From Artocarpus heterophyllus (Eukaryota; Streptophyta; Magnoliopsida; Rosales; Moraceae): a DNA stretch of 64,000 nt. The notes under the pieces were generated by a model that was given only the letters and a program-made list of their open reading frames with translations, was not told where the DNA came from and did not search any database. The stretch lies in assembly GCA_025403435.1 (NCBI GenBank), contig CM046350.1, positions 32,579,346 through 32,643,345 of the forward strand. Reading direction: 5' to 3'. The translations under genes and the position numbers were made by a program. This document shows positions 11,401 through 24,779 of the stretch, one piece after another (positions within the stretch are counted from its first letter, which is position 1; every line of letters starts with the position of its first letter).

Positions 11401-14400
11401 TCTTTTAGGTAGTTAGCTAGCTTCTTTTAGTTAGGAAGTTAGGTAGATTATCTGGTTTAAGTTTTGTGTATAAAAACAGTGTGCAGCCGTGTAATCTTTA
11501 AGTTTTTCTAATAAAATCCAAGCAGTGAATAAACTGTTTTTCTCCTTCTATTAGCTTTTAAAAAGAAAGTTCAAGAGCCTAGACACAAAAGGCAAAAGAA
11601 ATTCACCTCGAAAAGTGCAGTAGAAGTTGCATACGGAAATGCATCAAATATGAACTGCTCCAATTTGAAACCTATAGTATGTCCGTGGACTGAAGGAATT
11701 TTCTTCTCAGCAAGATGGTAGCTGCATTAGCAAAGCAAAAATTATTACCATAATGGCAAAAACCAGAGTTTAGGAACTCCAATGCCGGATCCGAGTGAAA
11801 CGATGCATTAAACTGTTGAACAGGATTCAATTTCTCCATGCATGCAGCATGCTTTTGGTACAGCGTAACTAATGTTGTAACATGTGCATCAGTGGAGGTT
11901 TAATATCTAATCATAATGGAGGTTCGATGTGTGAATGATTTAAATTCCAGCTTCCGATTTCTCTCATATTACTCAGAGGTGTAACGTCTGTCTTTAAAAA
12001 CTTAAAAAGCTAAACGCTCACATATAATGTATTCATCGTCCACTGAACGCTTGAGTTAGCTACAAGAAGAAATGGGTTCACTATTGCTTTGAGCTAGACC
12101 AAACCCCAATTATTGAGTTAATCATCTTTATGTCACAAAATTGGAAAATATTAATGCTTTGAACAATAATGCTTACACACAGTCCATGAGACGAGCATCT
12201 CTTTTCTTTCTTCCTTTCTTTTTCTAAAGATCCATATAAATTATCAGTCACACTGAGTTCCTGAGACTTTGACGCCTAACATGAGATTTCAGCGCAAGCA
12301 GTAGCAGATGAAGAAATACTTGTGGTTCAGTGATGGACAAAACATTTAATATGTTTCTTGAAAAACATATGCATCATGTCAGTGTTTACTCGGTATTTTC
12401 AGTCATACCAGGCATATGAGACCTTGACACATTACAAGTTTCCAGCGTAAGGATTTGTGGATGAAGCAATACTTATGGGTTAGTGAGAGACAAATAAATC
12501 ATGCGGCAGGAATATGCTAATAGAATTACACTATATGAAAAAAATGAGAATGCAAATGTAGAGGTTGGTGAGGACTTTCGGTGGGCGTTTGTGGATTTGG
12601 TTCCACTTCTAATCTTTATTTCTTATTCATCCGATGGCACATGCTCTACCATGTGATTTCTTCTTCTTCTTCTTCTTCTTTTCTTTTGTCTGGGAAAAAA
12701 AAGGAGGAAATGCAAATGGGGAGAGTGGGATAGAGGAAGATCTATACTAACATACTGTCCTTCTCAAGGCCATTTGCCACTTGGTTTAGGAAGTCAACAG
12801 TAAACATGTGTAGGCATACCTGAAAGACAAAATTAACAAAAGCTCAGACCAAAAAGAAGAAAAATTATAGGAATTTTACAAAAAATTAGTAAATAAATAA
12901 AACCATCTCAAATATGCATAGACATTACATTGCTCCAACAAAAACGAAGGCGCCCAGTTTGTTGATTGATGGCAGAAGCAAGAGATGGATCCAACTCACT
13001 GTATTCTACCACAGTTAGAGGTCCACCCTTGCCTTGGCGTACAAAGACACCAACCTTTTCTTGAGGGTATGCCTGTAATGAGAAAAACACCAGAAACTAA
13101 GATATACTAGCCTTCAGAGTCTATTATATGCAAAAATAATACAAAACTCCAGCGCTGATGTGCATGATAACAGACCTAAATACCATAAAATTGTCATTGT
13201 TCGGGTAAATATGCCTTATGACCTGCTAAACCATCAAAGTACATTCATTTTGAAAAACATATACAACGTGGTCCACAAACAATCATGAAAAGCATATAGA
13301 GAAGTGCCTAAAGATATGATGCAGTATCTGAAACGAAGCACCATATATCCATGAAATAAATACCATGGTTTAAAAAGGCATTCGAGGCGTATGCCTCGAG
13401 GCTCGCCTCAGTTTGAGGCGCTTGATCAGCGCTTCAAGGCTTAAGCCTTGAATGGCTTGAGCGAGGCTTACGCCTTTTTTCATTGAGGCGTGCGACTTGA
13501 TGCGTTTTTGCTTCAAGGCTTATGAGGCGTGAGCCTCAAATTGAAAGCTATTTTGAGCCGGTTTTCAATCCAATCTTTTTTTTTTCCCTTTCAAAAAAAG
13601 TCAACCCAATATCAAAATCGGGCTTTAATCAGATAAAAATATGCAAATAGATTTTTAAACCCTAAGTCTACCATCTTCCTCGACACTTCTTCATCATCTG
13701 CCCCCTTCTTCATCATTGACCCTTTCTTGATCATCAACCCTTGCAACTTTCAAGCCCACTGCCCTATGAGCAGTGACTAGAACGACGGCCCACCGACAGC
13801 AGCCACCTCCAGATTCTGACCTCCTCAGCCCTCACTCCTTAGGTTTTTTTCCCCCTTTTTCTTTTATTTTCTACCGTTCATTGAGGCGTGCGACTTGAGG
13901 CGTTTTTGCTTCAAGGCTTATGAGGCGTGAGCCTCAAATTGAAGGCTATTTGAGCCGGTTTTCAATCCAATCTTTTTTTTTTTCCCTTTAAAAAAAAGTC
14001 AACCCAATATCAAAATCGGGCTTTAATCAGATAAAAATATGCAAATAGATTTTTAAACCCTAAGTCTACCATCTTCCTCGACACTTCTTCATCATCTGCC
14101 CCTTTCTTCATCATTGACCCTTTCTTGATCATCAACCCTTGCAACTTTCAAGCACACTGCCCTATGAGCAGTGACTAGAACGACGGCCCACCAACAGCAA
14201 CCACCTCCAGATTCTGACCTCCTCAGCCCTCACTCCTTAGGTTTTTTTCCCCCTTTTTCTTTTATTTTCTACCATAGGTTGGGTTTTTTTTTTCTTTTTT
14301 CCCCTCTTATAGCTACTGTAGTAATGTATATTTTATAGAAATAAGTGTTATACAAAAGTTATAATGTTATATAAAATGAAATTTATATAAAGAGTGTAGT

Positions 14401-17400
14401 ATGTGATTTTTATTCATTTAGATCTATAGTTATTTCATTTTCTTTAAAAAAAAAAAAAGGTTATCTTATGTGCTATAAAAGCCATATAAGTATAACCATA
14501 TTAGAAGAACAGTAGCATACATATTATATTGTATGTGTTTTATGCACTTTCTTATTGTATCTTATGGTTTTGTGATGAACTAAGTGTGTGTTTTATGGCA
14601 TGTTTATGAACTTTATTCAACTTTCTGAATTTTTTTATTTTGCATTCGAGGCTTACGCCTCAATCCGCCTCGAGGCTTACGCCTCAAGTCAATTAGACAA
14701 AACGCCTCGGTTCTCGTTTTTGCCTTTTAAAACCTTGATAAATACTAGAATCCAGGATCCAAAAAAAAAAAAAAGATACTAGAATCCTTAAAACATAGTG
14801 GCCAAGAATACTGCATAGTTCAGCCACGAGAAATAATAAGATCTAAACCTAAACTACTGACAATTGTATTTATCACAGATAAAAGAATCCTAGGCTTGAA
14901 CTAGAATCCTTGATTATATTTAGGTAAAATTGGGAACTCCCATGTATCGACAATTTAATACAGAATTTAACTACAAGAGTCAAAGTTATGGCATCATGTT
15001 AAAAAAGGAAAAAAATTGCATAGTAGATTTCTTTTCTCAAAAGATCTCATTAACTAACAAAAAAAAAAATATATGTAATGTTACTTTATCATGGTTTAGC
15101 AACAACATAAATTAGCCAAAGTTTTTTCTAGCTTATCATATAAGGAAGGAAACCATAACCATGATTTTGAATTAAGTGTATCACTTAAACCTTTATACAT
15201 TAAGCAGTGGATGTATACCTTACGAACCACCTTTGCAGCAGCATTAACACCTTTATCAATGAAATAACCCACGAAAGTTGGATCAGCTACACGAACCTGC
15301 TTTCAAGACCCTAATCACTATGCCTTCAACCAACGAAAATTCGAAATGACACTCATCTTTGGTGTTCAATTTCAAAAGTAAACAAAATAAAGGGGAAATA
15401 AAACTTAATTTTTTCCTACATACAAAATAACATGAAACAAAAGTAAGATCGTCTTGGACACCTTTCCTTGTATGCAACTATTCCAAATCGCACCTAAATT
15501 AAAAAATTCTATGTGCCAAGAAAAAAAAGTGATGAAAATATGGAATTTTACTTCCCTTCTGTTTCTTCTCTCCTTTTCCAACAAATAGAAAAAAAGGTTC
15601 TTTTAATTTTCCCTTCTTTATTTGCTTGGGATTTACCAAACACTCAAATAGAAAATAAAACTCACCAATGCATTATCAACACCGTAGCAGTCCACATATT
15701 TAATTCCTCTCATGGACATGTCTTCTAAAAGTTTTGATGACTTCAGAGCTGATCATCAAATTAGGTCAATTGGATGTTAGAAAGGACCAAGTAACGAGGA
15801 AAATATGAAACTAAATCCAGCAATGGTACATAATATTCAATACTAGACCAACATTTAATAAGAGAGACCTGCATAAACTCCTCCATTCCCATCTGGAGCC
15901 TTAGCGACCTGATTTAAGAAATTCAAGTCATATAACGGTGGCATTTCTGAAATGGGTACGACGACAAACATTTAAATTGAACGGGGAAAAAGTCTTCATA
16001 GAATAAATATTCAGAATTGGAACTACATCATCTTTTATATAGAATGACTCATAACAACTCTTCTTTACAACTGGGTCGCTATTTTGCCCTGTCAGTCAAA
16101 ACCTTTAAGCTAAATGTAATAGTAAAAGCAAAAAATTTAGTACAGGTTCATAAAACAATGCCTAGCGTGACTTTGCAAACTTTTATCATTTCATCTTTCA
16201 AAATTCCCATGTCCTTTTCTTCCAGCTGATAGCATCCATGATTTTCTGCAGCACTCAAACATATCCAAGCATTGCAAAAGGTAAATGATAGTTGGCAACC
16301 AAAAGGTAAATGATAGATTTACTTTAAGTCTCAGAATCCTAGAACAAAGCCTTCAATCAACCAATTTTGGCTTTAATATTACCTTAAAGAATGAGTATCA
16401 TAGCTTTGAAACAAATGGAAGCTACTAAATCCTTTAGCAATATCTAATACATGTCGTCATACTCCTTAACTAGCTCACAACCATAGCTCATTTTTGAAAA
16501 ATATGTATCCTACTCCAGATTTGCCGTAGTTGAAGGTTTATTTTTCTCCTAACGATGAAAAATGAAAAGGGGATGGCTGCCACATACTGTAGAGATCAAT
16601 CGGTGATTATTTTCTGCAATCAACATAACATCCATTTAATATACAAGGACAAATCCTTGACACTGCACAATTCATAGGAGGGGTGGGGAGGGGGATTTTC
16701 CTAAATAGTTTTGCTAGGTTTTAAAGTTCTAATGCATATCACATGGACTGTAGTTTTAACAATAGCACATGCTGATCATGTACTTCCCATGCTCACATAT
16801 TGCTACAAGGCAGGAACGAAATTCTACAAAACAAAAGCCAAGTGATTCTCAACATACCATGTATGGGGTTTCCATAATAAATCTCCCATCTTTGGAAACA
16901 CAAGGTATGGTGCCTTGCTGAAAGAAGGTTACCTGCATCAGATAATTGTAAGGAACCATATGCCCTCCATCAATAAAAATAAATTGATAAAAGAAACTAA
17001 AAACAAAAAGAAACATTTCCTACTTGATCAGAATCAAGACCAAAAAACTTGTGATTCTCGAAAAATCTGCGTGTAGCCTCATCAGTGAAGGGGCTTGTCA
17101 TAATATACCAATGTATTTGCACTGAACGAGTAGAACCTGTTAGCAACTATGCCATTAGAATAAATAACACATGAACACCACCACCACCCCGCCCCCACGC
17201 CTCCTTTCCCCAAAAATGATGTTAAGTCTATGGGATTATACCAAAGATTTTGGATCAAATTTGCGTCAAGGACTTATCATGGAGCAAAGTGGGACATTTT
17301 CAGTATGCAAAGATTAGCCGTGTTCTCCAGACCTTAACCAAAGGAAAAAGTAGAAAAGATAGAATGTTGAAGATATGAGCCATACCATCATTTATGGCTT

Positions 17401-20400
17401 CAGCAGCTAATCTCTGGACACACAAAATCCGCTCAGCTTGAAGTTGAAATAATGACTTGCCAGATGGAAGCCCAATATCTAGAATTATATAGAAGACATC
17501 ATAACAGATGTAAGAAAAATAAATAAAGAGGATCATATCCCAGAAATTCTTATCAACATATCACTTAAAAGGAAAAGAAAAAAAAAAAGAAATATGGACA
17601 ACAATTTTATTTTGTTATTAAAAATATTGAAAAAAATTTGAACAAGTTAAATTTTAGGGGAAACAAAAAGAATAAAATTCAACTAATTATTGTTTTTTCA
17701 GGATAATCACATACATCATAATGAGAGAGAAAGTGTGAGAAATTATTACTAGGCTCAAAACGCAAGTTCTATTGGAATTATTTACTCAATAAAGTCTTCT
17801 TACGACAAGTCTATATAGAAAACTTCTTAATAGTGTGAACTATTTATTGATTTCAAGTAAGAGCAATTGATGTTTGTTAGTTTTCTCTATTTCATCTTTC
17901 CTTAATTCCCTCTTTCATTTTTCATTTTTATTTTTATTTTTTTTAATTTTATGCTCTATGCTTCATTATGATAATTTAAAGAAATTTTTTTCATTTTTGT
18001 TCTGAAGAATGAAGGAAAAGAAACAAAGTTTATAATCATTCTCTCAGGTTCATGCAAGTTTTATAGACTGCAAAAAGTTTATTGCTTATCATCCAGTCTT
18101 AAAGTTGCAAATGTGTACCTAAATTAAATCCTCACCATACCAAAAGGAAAATATTGAAAAAAAAAAAGCTGCAAAACCTTCAAAAAAGGTGCATTGCTAA
18201 ACCAAGTATTGGGCTAAAGGCTTCAAATTGCATCATGATTCGGACTTTCAGTTAAGAGCAACTCAGTTCATTATCATTTCCAGGAAATTAACCTCTAGGG
18301 TAGAAGAAAAGACACTTTTATAAAGAGATTTAGGCAAAACAAGAGATGAATTATATCTCTGTAGAATCTCTATGTTCACAGAAAAGATTTAGAATTGGTT
18401 CCAGCTTCACATTAGTAGTTCTACATCTAATTGATGTCCCTCCTTCAACAGTATGAACCATATCAGAACAAAAAACGTGAACTGTGGAAACTGTCTCAAA
18501 ATAAAATAAACGAAATTATTACTCACTAAAGCATCCCTTTGGATCTGAACTTCCAAGCCTAGTTCCCTGCATTACAATATCATGAAAGAAAAGAATGCAT
18601 ACATCACCCACGGTCATGCATAAAAAAGGCACAAAATTTTTAGTTATCAAACATGACAAAAAGGAATGCGTGCACAAGCAGCTGATGTCAATGGAACCAG
18701 GTCAACAATTCAGATGGCAGAACAAATCTAAATAAAGAGGAGACGGCGGTAATCTCCTGTTATTGCAATGATTACTGCATGCATGCACATACAAATGATT
18801 TAATGCCCATAATCCATCTGAAAATGAACCTTATATGTTGTCAACCCCATCAGTGTGTGTCAAGACTCTAAATAGTTTTAATGCAACAAAAGAACTTAAA
18901 GCAAGAGACAAACTTTCAAAATCTAGGAGTAGTATTGTGAAGATTTGATTTAATTTCTTAAATTTCTTGTGCAGACTGACTCTTTCCCTGTGTGATGATA
19001 CATGGCGAGAACTCATACAGCTAAAATGTTAACAGCTAGAAATCAAAACTGCATACATGGCGAGAACTCATAGCAACCATCACATTTTAAGTCGTTTAAC
19101 ACACTGTAAATATCATCTAATACATCATAAAATACATAGTGTGAACTGTGAATAGCCGCCTGGTCCACATTTTACTACAATGATATCCTCTCATACTCCG
19201 AAAATAATGAAAGAATGACTTGAATAAGTACAAAATAGTTTATAATTTTTAGGTTTCGGAACTTTAATCGTATGACTTCATTTTCCTTCTTTTTTTTCTT
19301 TCTTTTTCTTTTTTTTTTTTCCTGTGATAGGAGTTGTGACCCAACTTATATACAGACATTGATTAATAGTTTTACACCTGACTTCCAAACTCCCAACAAA
19401 CGCAGTGAGCCTAAACAGGTACAGATCTCATTTCATGTCTAATTATGCTGAAGCTAGATATAATTTCCTTGATTAGACAATAAGACATGTTCTAAGTATT
19501 GCAGAACCTCACCCATAGCATAGAACATTTTGCACTATTAAAGTTGGACGCCAACTGGAAAAGACAGGGAGAAAAAAGTTTTGGAATCCTAGAAGGCAAC
19601 TTTATTAATTAACGCATCCATTAAGCAAAAGATATTCCACGCTTTTCTATCACTAAATTCTTTCAACAAATAGCCAAATCAACAGGCAGAAGAGAACATT
19701 ACACGATCCATAGAGAAGATAGAAAGATAAAGATGATTAATTATAATAAATACATCCAAAATAGCAACATCATAGCAAATTTACAGACATAGAACAATAA
19801 AGTCCTCTTTTGCATTAATAAGCCAAACATTTATATTATCAAATTGTCCTTTCATAAAGGGGAAAAAAATCGTCAAGTAGACTTTTTCCCGACAACCTAC
19901 AGACATAGAACAATAAAGTCCTCTTTTGCATTGATAAGCCAAACATTTAGATTATCAAATTGTCCTTTCATGAAGGGGAAAAAAATCGTCAAGTAGATTT
20001 TTTCCCGACAACCTACATCATGCCAAAATCTTGAGAGAGAGAAAGGATTCATATAAAACAACCCACCATCTCCTAATCAACACTCTTAATTTTATATCAT
20101 ATTTATTGCAGTGTAAAGTTCACCATAAACAAAGTGAAAAAGCACTAACGTTAAGCAATGCAACTGAAAAGTATAAGCATAATTAGATAAAGTAAAAAAT
20201 ACAATTAGATTAGGAAAAAGAACAAAATTAAGAATAGATAGACTACAAGACCTGGCCACCAGATAAAAGCAAGACAGCCAACTTTCCGTCTGAGATAGCT
20301 TTCAAACCCATCTTCCACCATCTTTCTCTGTCTTCGAGCGTCCGCTCCTCCACCGTCGATACGTTACTCTCCGGTACCGGCTCAACCGCCGCCGTCGGAA

Positions 20401-21013
20401 GACCTTCATTACCACCAAAAAAAAAAAAACATGGAGTGAAATCCGCTGGACTTGTACTTCATAACTACGTGACATGAAAACAGAGCCATACTAACCGTGA
20501 GACCGAATCGAACACCGAATAATCCGATCTATTCTCGAAAGATCTAGACTCTGAGGAACAGTTACACGATCAATGACAAGAATCACAATTTGCATGAGAA
20601 AATTAAAGTCATTATAGATTAGAATCAAACGAGAATCCATCAAGTAAAATGAATCATGCAAAATCATCATTTACTAAGCCTTCATTTCCGTTTTACCAGA
20701 AGAGATATCAAATTTTACATTATAAGAAGAAAAGGGAAAGTCTTTACATAATTCTTTTTCCGGAACCAGTTCACTGTTTGGTTCCTGAGAAAGAAAAGGC
20801 CAAAGCAAGAACCAGCAGAGAGAGAGATGAAGAAGAGGAGATCCAGTTAAGTGAAATGACCTCGATGTCCTTGACGAGAAGGAGGCGTTCATCGGGAGAG
20901 AGCTCGTCCCAGAGGGCAAATGCGTCTTCTTGGCCGTAGTCCTTGAGTCGCTCAAGCAGAGCCTGAGGCGGCGGTTGTGGCGACGATGAACTGTCCATCA
21001 TTAGCTCTCTCAT
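8463..21013 (-). CDS. UAP1: UDP-N-acetylglucosamine diphosphorylase, 15 exons
   Basis: This cytosolic enzyme makes UDP-GlcNAc from UTP and GlcNAc-1-phosphate, the donor for N-glycans, GPI anchors and protein O-GlcNAc. Exons on the minus strand: 21013-20861, 20550-20496, 20403-20252, 18566-18527, 17478-17386, 17136-17024, 16932-16858, 15908-15869, 15748-15666, 15296-15219, 13072-12929, 12819-12752, 11721-11607, 8899-8743 and 8560-8463. All introns are GT-AG, and the exons sum to 1464 bases, 487 residues plus stop, close to the plant family length. Motifs in order: LLERLKDYGQED (about 19-30); the pyrophosphorylase signature LSGGQGTRLGSSDPKG (116-131); GLPSGKSLF; IMTSPFTDE; APDGNGGVY (about 230-238); DCYGVDN (about 260-266); GVFVRQGKGGPLTVVEY; WSNVCLHMF; LVLRLHARWVVAAGG; and the C-terminal CRGRTFHAPCEI. 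The start at 21013 matches the usual 'MRE' beginning; an upstream in-frame ATG at 21064 is less likely. The 5' flank is CT/GA-rich. A copia and a hAT element sit in introns, and no damage to the coding sequence is seen. Confidence 0.95.
9010..9209 (+). repeat. 5' LTR of the intronic copia element
   Basis: It starts with TGTTA directly after AAAAG and ends CTTTTA directly before the primer-binding site. It pairs with 11359-11560. A GTGCATAAAAAGTG stretch and an AATAAAATCC stretch may be promoter and poly(A) signals. Confidence 0.85.
11359..11560 (+). repeat. 3' LTR of the intronic copia element
   Basis: It follows the purine tract AGGGGGAG, starts TGTTAGCG, ends CTTTTA and is followed by the duplicated target AAAAG. 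It matches 9010-9209 along its length with scattered differences. Confidence 0.85.
13364..14737. mobile_element. Non-autonomous hAT-type DNA transposon in UAP intron
   Basis: The 8-bp target duplication ATAAATAC flanks it at 13356-13363 and 14738-14745. Terminal inverted repeats are CATGGTTTAAAAAGGC on the left and CAAGGTTTTAAAAGGC (reverse complement) on the right, 14 of 16 identical. Subterminal DNA is crowded with GAGGCGT / ACGCCTC motifs in both orientations, the kind of array hAT transposases bind. An 8-bp duplication with short TIRs fits the hAT superfamily. No transposase frame is present. It lies in intron 10 of UAP, between exons at 15219 and 13072. Confidence 0.88.
13481..14272. repeat. 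398-bp tandem duplication inside the hAT element
   Basis: Two near-identical direct copies start with CATTGAGGCGTGCGACTTGA at 13481 and a close variant at 13879. Each ends TTTTATTTTCTACC. They differ by scattered substitutions only. This doubles the interior of the transposon. Confidence 0.9.
19783..20016. repeat. 116-bp tandem duplication in UAP intron 3
   Basis: Two direct copies, each beginning ACAGACATAGAACAATAAAG and ending CCCGACAACCT, start at 19783 and 19899. A few substitutions separate them. They are intronic; no function is evident. Confidence 0.9.
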
Positions 21014-23937
21014 CTTCTTCTCTTTCTCTCTCTCTAGAAATCTCGAAGCTTTCTCTCTCCACAATATGTCGATCTCTTTCTATCTCAATCAATCGCAGAA
21101 ACTTGTTTTACTCTTCTCTTCTACGAGCTTAGAGAGAGAGAGAGTCACTGTGCCAACACTACAGTTGTAGGAGCCACGAAGACAAGAATAAATCGGCCTA
21201 ACCGCCTAATCCAATCGAACTGACTGAAATACCCTTGCCTTTTCTCGTAATGACTTCACGGCGGCGCTGCCGCCTAATTCCAAAGAAGAACAGCCTATGA
21301 ACCAAAAAAAAAAAAAAAAAAAAAAAATCCGACAACCTGTCCAACTCGATTAACCCGTCCAATATAACCCAAATCCAATGAATCCGATTAAGAGGTTAGC
21401 CCAATCTACCCTACTCTTCTTAATTGGGTGGGTTTAGGTTAAGTTTTTTTATCTTTATCTAAACCCACCTAATACATATTGTTTAAACTTGTTATGTTTT
21501 TAGGTGATGAATTTTGCATGTTTGTGTGGAGATAGTAGGAGCATGAGGTTGGTAATTGTACAATGTACTTGTTGATGGTATTGTTTAAGAAGGTTTTTTA
21601 GAATCTGTTTTTGATTTATTGAGTTTAAAAGCTGTTTTTAAAAGTGTTTGGATAATTTAGTAAAAGTTTTTTTGCTCTTTAGAAGTGTTTTTTGTCAAAG
21701 CTACAAAATATGGTTCGCAAAAAAGCACTTCTAAAAAAGGCTTTAAATTTGTATTATTAATAATACATTATAAGCTTAAATAAAATATTGTTGTAACTAA
21801 AAAAAAATGAAACCATTTTGACCTATAAAAAACTCTTTTAAAAATATAGTTCTAAATACTTACCGATAAATTACAGCTTTTACTTTTCTTCTTTCACTAA
21901 CTAAAAACACAAGCAAAGGCTTTGCCAAACATGCCCTTAGTATTGAATAAGATGATTTATTTTTGTTATATTAGTTTTATTATGATTTATTTGTTGTATA
22001 ATGACTTATGTATTTGAATTTTGAACTTGTTTTGTACATCTTTTGTTTTTATGTTGGTTTATTACTTATTATGAGACGACTAATATACGGAGAATTTTAA
22101 CTTTTTTTCTATAGATTTTTTACTTTGGGGGTTAAATAATTGTTAGTTTTTTATTTCATTTTTATATTGTTCAACCCTACCAATCTATCCAACCTACTCA
22201 AACTTTTATTGAGTAGGTTGATTGGGTAGGTTAAATTTAAAATCAGCCCACTCAAACTTTGATTGAGTGAGTTGAAAAGAGAAATTATAGTACATTAACA
22301 ACATTTTAAACAATATTGAAAGCAAATAACATAATTGTTTTTATTAATCGTAAGTCATTTTGATTTTAAAAAGTAAGTATTTTTTTTTTTTTACATATCT
22401 GCCCCTCCTTCTTCTGGTTGAAATCTCTCCCAACACCCTCCCTCTCTATCACCACTTCTCTATCTTTATCTCCCTACCTAATGGAATGTCTTGTAGCCGC
22501 CAATCATTGTCTGCATTGTCACAGTCGAGAAAAGCTTGGTTTCGTGTGAAGGAGTAGATTGCCATAGTCATTGGAACTTGGTGTCGCACGACGAAAAATC
22601 TTGTGGCCTTTGCCTTCACTATCGCTATTCTTGGAGTTGCATGTGAGAGAGAGACAATAAGAAACAAAGAAAGATATTGAGTGAGAGAGAAGAGTGAGAT
22701 ATTAAATAAAAATTGAAATACAAATAAAACATTTTTTTTCCAGATTAGAGTGATTTTTTCAATGGGTTAGAATATAATTTTGTACAAAACAATATCAAGA
22801 TGTTTGTTTGAGGATATTTTTGGTAAGATAAACATTATGCCATTTATTTTCTTTTTTTAAAATATTTTGGTATTAATTTTTATTGGTCTCCTAAAAATGC
22901 TATTTCCCTCCTTCTCTTGGTTGAAAATTTTCAAAAACCTACCCAACCGAACCAATGCTCACCTTTGAATGCATCCTACTAGTTGGCTCTGCTAGTTATA
23001 TATATATATATATTTTTGGCTTTTTTACATAGGATCCCCTTGAATTTTACATATTTAGCAAATTATTTCCTAAACTAAAATTTTTTACAATTAGTACCTT
23101 GAACTTTGAACTCTGATTGAATTGTTATAGCAAGAACACACAAATATAAGAAAAGGTAGAGCTTGTCCGGCATTAGTACTAATAAACAGTTTTTTGTTTT
23201 TAAAAACAAAGAACAACTTTTAAAACAAATGGTAGTGTTTAGCATTTGTTTTTGAAGAGGAGATTTTAAAAATTTTGAATTGGCTCCTAGGTTTCAAATG
23301 AAATATTTATTTTTGTTTTGATGACAACAAACAATTCATTGCTTAATGACTAATGATTTATCATAACCATGAAGAGCTGTTTTATGAAGAAATAATTTAT
23401 AGCAACTCAAGATAATTGAAAGAATTCTCTATCAAGACTTGGAAGTTAATAAAGTGTGAAGATATATTATATAACCGAGAGCTTGAAGATTGAAGAAAGA
23501 GCATCAACAAGCATGAAGAATGTGTTTATTTTTATTTTTATGTTTGTATGATGTTAGAGCATACTTGAGAAGTTTATCAAGCTTAATTGGCTTAAAGTTG
23601 ATTTTATTTTATGTTTTAAAACTTAATTTCAAAAGTTTTCAAATTGGATATCAATTCTTTCAAAATTATTTTTGAAGTCTTGACATATTGTTCTAAATTA
23701 TTTTTTAATTGTTATAATTTACTTTCAAGACATAGAATTGTTTTTAATTTGTTTATATTGCATTTGAAGATCTAGAAATGATTTTAAAATGTTTTAAACA
23801 AATTATTTTTAAAACCAAAATTTGGCGCCCTGGACTAGCTGTAGAGGCACAGTCGACCGTGACAGCACTAGCCCAAAATGGGCTAGTTCTCTTGCAGTGG
23901 TGTCGACCACACCTAGTGTAAAGGGGTTGATTACACC
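21014..23937. other. Upstream region of UAP and intergenic DNA
   Basis: The UAP promoter and 5' UTR should be in the first few hundred bases: (GA)n near 21130-21145 and CT-rich leader at 21013-21060. A poly-A run lies at about 21304-21327. From 21340 to 22270, segments rich in CCAACC/GGGTAGGTT motifs in both orientations suggest a decayed repeat. A TA microsatellite lies near 23000-23014. From about 23300 to 23820 the DNA resembles a long decayed LTR ('TTTGATGACAACAAAC' type), but no ends were fixed. No gene seen. Confidence 0.4.
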
Positions 23938-24779
23938 TGTTAGACATGATGCCTAAGGAGTTAAATGTTGTAATATATTTTTGAAAATATTTTATCAATA
24001 AAAAGTTAATTTATTATTATGATACCAAATGTTGTCTTCTTTATGTTTATTTTTATTGAATGTGTGAAAAACAAACAAAAGTCTAAGACTGTCGGTTTAA
24101 ACCTTTAAGAATCGTGCATATAATGGACATATTATGTAGAAGACATGAATCTTAAAGGTGATGGCCTAAATTATAAGATCCGCAATCGAGAGAATAAAGT
24201 TAGGTGCTTTATTCATGCTAAGATTGTTATATTATCTACATTCTTAAAGGGAAACAGCTTATCTTGGTCATCGGAGTGAGACTCCAAGAGTAGAAACATT
24301 GGTGCATTGTCATAGGTGACGACTGTATTGGATCGAAATATAAAGTTGAATTGATTTAGATTAATAATTTCATTTTTACAAATCAATTCACTTTAGACAA
24401 TTATATGTGTTGTGTCTTAATCCTGAAATGACTAATGGACCCTATATTCTTGACTTATGTCTTTTGATGTACCAAAGGGTGACATCCTGACTTTATGATG
24501 GTACACATACCGGTACGTTAGAGATATGACTTTGATTGTGTAGACTTGTTATTCATAGATATGAAATCCATAGCTCTTTTTGTAAAGTTAATGATGTTCT
24601 CTTATATGCGTTATCTTATAATTAAAAGGTTGGAGCGCTTAACTATTTGGCTACATAAAGGTAACTAAATAGGTATACTATCTTCGAATAGTAAGTTTTT
24701 CAATAGTGTGATAATAGAACGTAAGATAAAAATAACCAAGAAGGTAAAATGGAATTTATCCTTAAGCCGATTAAGAATA
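23938..24779 (+). repeat. Copia LTR fragment, plus orientation, old
   Basis: It begins TGTTAGACATGATGCC and follows the same course as the LTR at 26678: the CCTTTAAGAAT, GATCCGCAATCGAG and GATGTACCAAAGGGTGAC landmarks. It is more diverged and stops at 24779, where an oppositely oriented LTR begins. The 3' part is missing, so this is a broken solo LTR or a truncated element. Confidence 0.75.

Larger units (their letters stand above)
9010..11560 (+). mobile_element. Ty1/copia retrotransposon with internal deletion, in UAP intron
   Basis: The element is flanked by the 5-bp target duplication AAAAG (9005-9009 and 11561-11565) and sits antisense in UAP intron 13. LTRs of about 200 bp (9010-9209 and 11359-11560) begin TGTTA and end CTTTTA; they differ at a number of positions, so the insertion is not recent. 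The primer-binding site TGGTATCAGAAC (initiator-Met tRNA type) starts at 9210, and a purine tract AGGGGGAG precedes the right LTR. Inside are a Gag segment (9422-9712, with an IWDTQSS...MAWLI motif), a protease-like IDSGA.DHMTG near 10335, a GAG-pre-integrase-like segment, and then directly an RNase H remnant (about 10960-11315; ARSSAKVEL, CDNKAAI.IS.NPVHHD, EQAADLLTK). Most of integrase and reverse transcriptase is deleted near 10870, and several stops are present, so it is non-autonomous. Confidence 0.9.

Noticed and set aside
20649..20955. ORFs on both strands around UAP exon 1
   Set aside because: The minus-strand frame is exon 1 read into its intron; the plus-strand frame is a shadow of it.
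21014..21064. Upstream ATG giving UAP a 17-residue longer N-terminus
   Set aside because: The extension is Arg/Glu/Lys-rich and encoded by the CT-rich leader; the second ATG at 21013 matches the usual start of plant family members.
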